DNA of 64,000 nt from Natronospirales bacterium (GTDB lineage Bacteria; Pseudomonadota; Gammaproteobacteria; Natronospirales; REEB76): contig JAJYUH010000002.1 of assembly GCA_021792635.1 (NCBI GenBank), positions 1-64,000 of the forward strand, given 5' to 3'. The translations under genes and the position numbers were made by a program. The notes beneath the pieces were generated by a model. It made no database searches. It was not told the DNA's origin and saw only the letters and a list, made by a program, of their open reading frames with translations. Position 1 is the first letter of the stretch, and every line of letters begins with the position of its first letter. This document shows, in pieces, positions 61,861 to 64,000 of the stretch.

Positions 61861-62237
61861 TCGCCAAAAATGTCACCGCGCGCCTGGATGGCGTGGAGCT
61901 GGCCGCGCTGCGGCAACTGCCGGGGGACACGGACGCCGAGCGGTTGCGGAATCTGGTCCGCGCGGTCGGGGCCACGGACGGCCTGGCGGAAAAAATCGCC
62001 GCGGCCGTCGGCAAGGAAATCGCCGCGACCGTCTCGGCCGACGGCGACCGGACCCGCCAGGATTTCCATCAGAAAATGGACGCGGCCGCGAAGCAAATCA
62101 TCGACGCCCACGGCGCGGTGATGCGGAAATTCATCGAGGCGCTGAATCCGATTTTAATGGAACTTGTCGATTCCGCGCGCGAGGGCAAAAAGCTTCGCGC
62201 GGAGCTGGTCGCGCGACAGCAGGCCGCGCGGAAATGA
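61857..62237 (+). CDS. Helical accessory protein of the mobilisation unit
   Basis: A 126-residue protein, probably all-helical. The start MIAKNVTARLDGVEL looks like a short ribbon or DNA-contact element, then long helices (GLAEKIAAAVGKEIAATVSA, then FIEALNPILMELVDSAREG). No family recognised with confidence. It overlaps both neighbours by 4 bp, so translation is coupled with the relaxase operon. Confidence 0.5.
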   Translation: MIAKNVTARLDGVELAALRQLPGDTDAERLRNLVRAVGATDGLAEKIAAAVGKEIAATVSADGDRTRQDFHQKMDAAAKQIIDAHGAVMRKFIEALNPILMELVDSAREGKKLRAELVARQQAARK

Positions 62238-62281
62238 TTTCCTTATTTTTCCATAATCCAAAACCAAGAGAGGTGAACATC

Positions 62282-62485
62282 ATGATCGGCAAAATCGAAG
62301 ACGAAATCGAGGCGATGAGACACGCGGTCCGGCGCACGGACACCGCGCACACAAACCTGTGGCGGTACCTGTGCGATCGTGTGATCGACGACGAAGCGGA
62401 AGTCCGGGAACTCGCGGAGCGCGTCCGGGAACTGGAGTCCCTGATCCCCGGCAAACCCGCCGCCGAAAAAACCGGAAAGGAGTAG
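62282..62485 (+). CDS. Small acidic coiled-coil protein
   Basis: A 67-residue helical protein (MIGKIEDEIEAMRHAVRR, then DDEAEVRELAERVRELESL). ATG 62282 is chosen with GAGGTG upstream; ATG 62234 overlaps the previous gene by 4 bp and would add 16 residues. No family recognised. It ends 3 bp before the relaxase start. Confidence 0.5.
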   Translation: MIGKIEDEIEAMRHAVRRTDTAHTNLWRYLCDRVIDDEAEVRELAERVRELESLIPGKPAAEKTGKE

Positions 62486-62488
62486 CCC

Positions 62489-64000
62489 GTGCTGTCCATC
62501 TCCGCGCGCGGAAACGCTCAGGCCGCCGCCCAATACTACGAGCATCTGCAGACCGATCCGGCGGGGCGGGAGCTGGAGGATTACTACGCCACCGAGTCCA
62601 CCGGAATTTTCCTGGGCGCGGGTGCGGAAACCCTCGGGCTCGATGGGCCGGTGAGCCGGGAAAACTTCGAGGACCTGGCCCAGGGATTGACTCCCCTGGG
62701 CGAGGTGATGGGCGCGGGAATGGACCACCGCGCGGGCTGGGATTTAACGTGGAGCGCGCCCAAATCTGTCTCAATTCTTTGGGCCACGGCCGATGCCGAG
62801 ACCCGCGAAAAAATCGAGGCCGCGCATGACAAAGCGGTGGCCGCCGGTCTCGAATTCATGGAGGCCCACGCGGCGTTTGGCCGGCGCGGCACGGGCGGGG
62901 AAATTCACGAAAAAGTCAGCCTCGTGGCCGCCGCCTACCGTCACGGCACGAGTCGGGAACAGGACCCGCAGTTGCACTCGCATTGTTTTGTGTTCAATGC
63001 CGCGCCCCGGTCCGACGGCACCGTCGGCGCAATCGAAAGCCGGTACCTCTACGAGTGGAAAATGGCGGGGGGCGCGGCCTACCGGGCCGAGCTCGCCCAG
63101 GGGCTGCGCGAACTCGGATACACCACCGAGCGGGACGGCAAATCTTTCCGCATGGCCGGCGTGTCCAAGGAACTGGAGACCGAATTTTCCAAGCGCAGAA
63201 ATCAAATCGAACAAGCCCTGAAAGAGCACTCCGCGCGAGGCGCGAAAGCCTCCGAAATCGCCGCCCTCGACACGCGCCAGGCCAAGCAGTCCGTGGATCG
63301 CGAAACCCTGCTCCGGACCTGGCAGCAGACCGCTCGCGAAATCGCGCCGGAGTGGCAGCCCTCTCAGTGCTTGCGCCTGGCGCAGCAGCAGGTCGCGCCG
63401 CCCCTGGACGTGACGGCCGCGCAAAAAGAAATGACGCGGCAGCACAGCACCGTCAGCGAGGCCCAACTCTACGCGAGCGTCGGCCAGGAGCGCCAAGTCC
63501 ACGGCAACATTTCCGACATCGAGAAATCCGTGGCCGCGGTAAAGGCGGACCCCGAGACCGTGGCGCTGGAAAGCCACCAGGGCGAACGCTACACCACGAA
63601 AGAAATGCAATCTCTGGAAGCGGACATGGCCGAGCGGGCGGAGCGCATGTCGCGGGCTCAAGGCCACGAGGTTCCTGCCGAAAAAATCCAGGCGGCGATG
63701 GACGCAAGACCGACGCTTTCCGGCGAACAAAAAGCAGCCGTGCAACACGTCACCGGCGGCGGTGACCTGGCTTGCGTCCAGGGCGACGCCGGGACGGGTA
63801 AAAGTTTCATGCTGGCGGCCGCGCGCGAGGCGTGGGAATCCGAAGGTTTCCGAGTCCGGGGCGCGAGCCTGAGCGGCAAGGCGGCGCAGGAATTAGAACA
63901 GGCTTCCGGGATTCAGAGCACCACCCTCAAGCGCCTGGAAATGGACACCCGGGGCTATGTCGATGAGGGTGGCCAGAAGCATGACCCCACGGACAAACTC
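62489..64000 (+). CDS. MobF relaxase-helicase (TrwC/TraI-like), partial at window end
   Basis: Nicks oriT, stays covalently bound to the 5' end and unwinds the strand for transfer. The first 504 residues are present; the gene runs off the window. The relaxase domain has tyrosines at 16-17 (QYYEHL) and 32-33 (DYYATE), where TrwC has its catalytic tyrosines. The metal-binding histidine triad is His152, His163 and His165 (YRHGTSREQDPQLHSH), almost the same positions as in TrwC. GWDLTWSAPKSVSILWA is the family core. The helicase part starts with Walker A GDAGTGKS (432-439). GTG 62489 is preceded by AAAGGAG at 7 bases. Confidence 0.95.
   Translation, partial: MLSISARGNAQAAAQYYEHLQTDPAGRELEDYYATESTGIFLGAGAETLGLDGPVSRENFEDLAQGLTPLGEVMGAGMDHRAGWDLTWSAPKSVSILWATADAETREKIEAAHDKAVAAGLEFMEAHAAFGRRGTGGEIHEKVSLVAAAYRHGTSREQDPQLHSHCFVFNAAPRSDGTVGAIESRYLYEWKMAGGAAYRAELAQGLRELGYTTERDGKSFRMAGVSKELETEFSKRRNQIEQALKEHSARGAKASEIAALDTRQAKQSVDRETLLRTWQQTAREIAPEWQPSQCLRLAQQQVAPPLDVTAAQKEMTRQHSTVSEAQLYASVGQERQVHGNISDIEKSVAAVKADPETVALESHQGERYTTKEMQSLEADMAERAERMSRAQGHEVPAEKIQAAMDARPTLSGEQKAAVQHVTGGGDLACVQGDAGTGKSFMLAAAREAWESEGFRVRGASLSGKAAQELEQASGIQSTTLKRLEMDTRGYVDEGGQKHDPTDKL

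Noticed and set aside
62243..63748. Long minus-strand frames opposite the relaxase
   Set aside because: The plus strand has the relaxase tyrosines, histidine triad and Walker A in one frame that runs to the window end.

Overview
The window is high-GC gammaproteobacterial chromosome (about 56.3 kb) joined at its right end to the left end of an integrated mobile element. The class is inferred from the E. coli-like neighbourhood gloB / yafS-type methyltransferase / rnhA / dnaQ, from an NhaB-type antiporter, from Kch, and from gltX followed by tRNA-Ala(GGC) and tRNA-Glu(UUC). No ribosomal RNA or marker gene fixes the genus.

Core region, 1-25.6 kb. A leftward run gloB-mltD-fabI faces a rightward run of a methyltransferase, rnhA, dnaQ, a frameshifted nhaB, an outer-membrane barrel protein, kch, gltX, two tRNAs, kup, dedA, metF and metH. 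Then come a small secreted Arg/His-rich repeat protein, a 671-bp stretch without a clear gene, a periplasmic M16 protease and mgtA. A promoter, a 21-residue Cys/His leader peptide and a strong hairpin precede mgtA.

Efflux island, 25.6-41.0 kb. A leftward two-component system (TCS) diverges from eight closely spaced rightward genes: outer-membrane factor, adaptor and RND pump; response regulator and kinase; then a second outer-membrane factor, adaptor and HME-type RND pump. Two tripartite pumps and two TCSs lie side by side, which suggests metal or cation export under envelope sensing.

Region 41.0-56.2 kb holds a DUF2127 membrane protein and an orphan pstB with a canonical Pho box. A membrane regulator (DNA-binding-like, TolB-like and TPR domains) then diverges from a cluster of exported proteins. 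Two of these are giant FG-GAP/DUF11/Ig-like surface proteins with C-terminal sorting tails. A Cys-rich coiled-coil protein and an ankyrin protein sit between the two. A LolA-like protein, a DUF3617 protein, an unknown protein and a beta-propeller follow. This cluster is the best candidate here for an undescribed surface system.

Mobile element, 56.36 kb to the end. A 3' fragment of a tRNA-Val(CAC) gene next to its old terminator marks one attachment site. Inside lie an IS1595-type transposase fragment, an AlpA-like regulator, six small end-to-end genes (mostly membrane proteins), a VirD4/TrwB-like coupling protein, a small lipoprotein, a field of GTATTCCA repeats, three small accessory genes and a MobF (TrwC-like) relaxase-helicase cut off by the window edge. 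No integrase and no recognisable mating-pore gene is visible.
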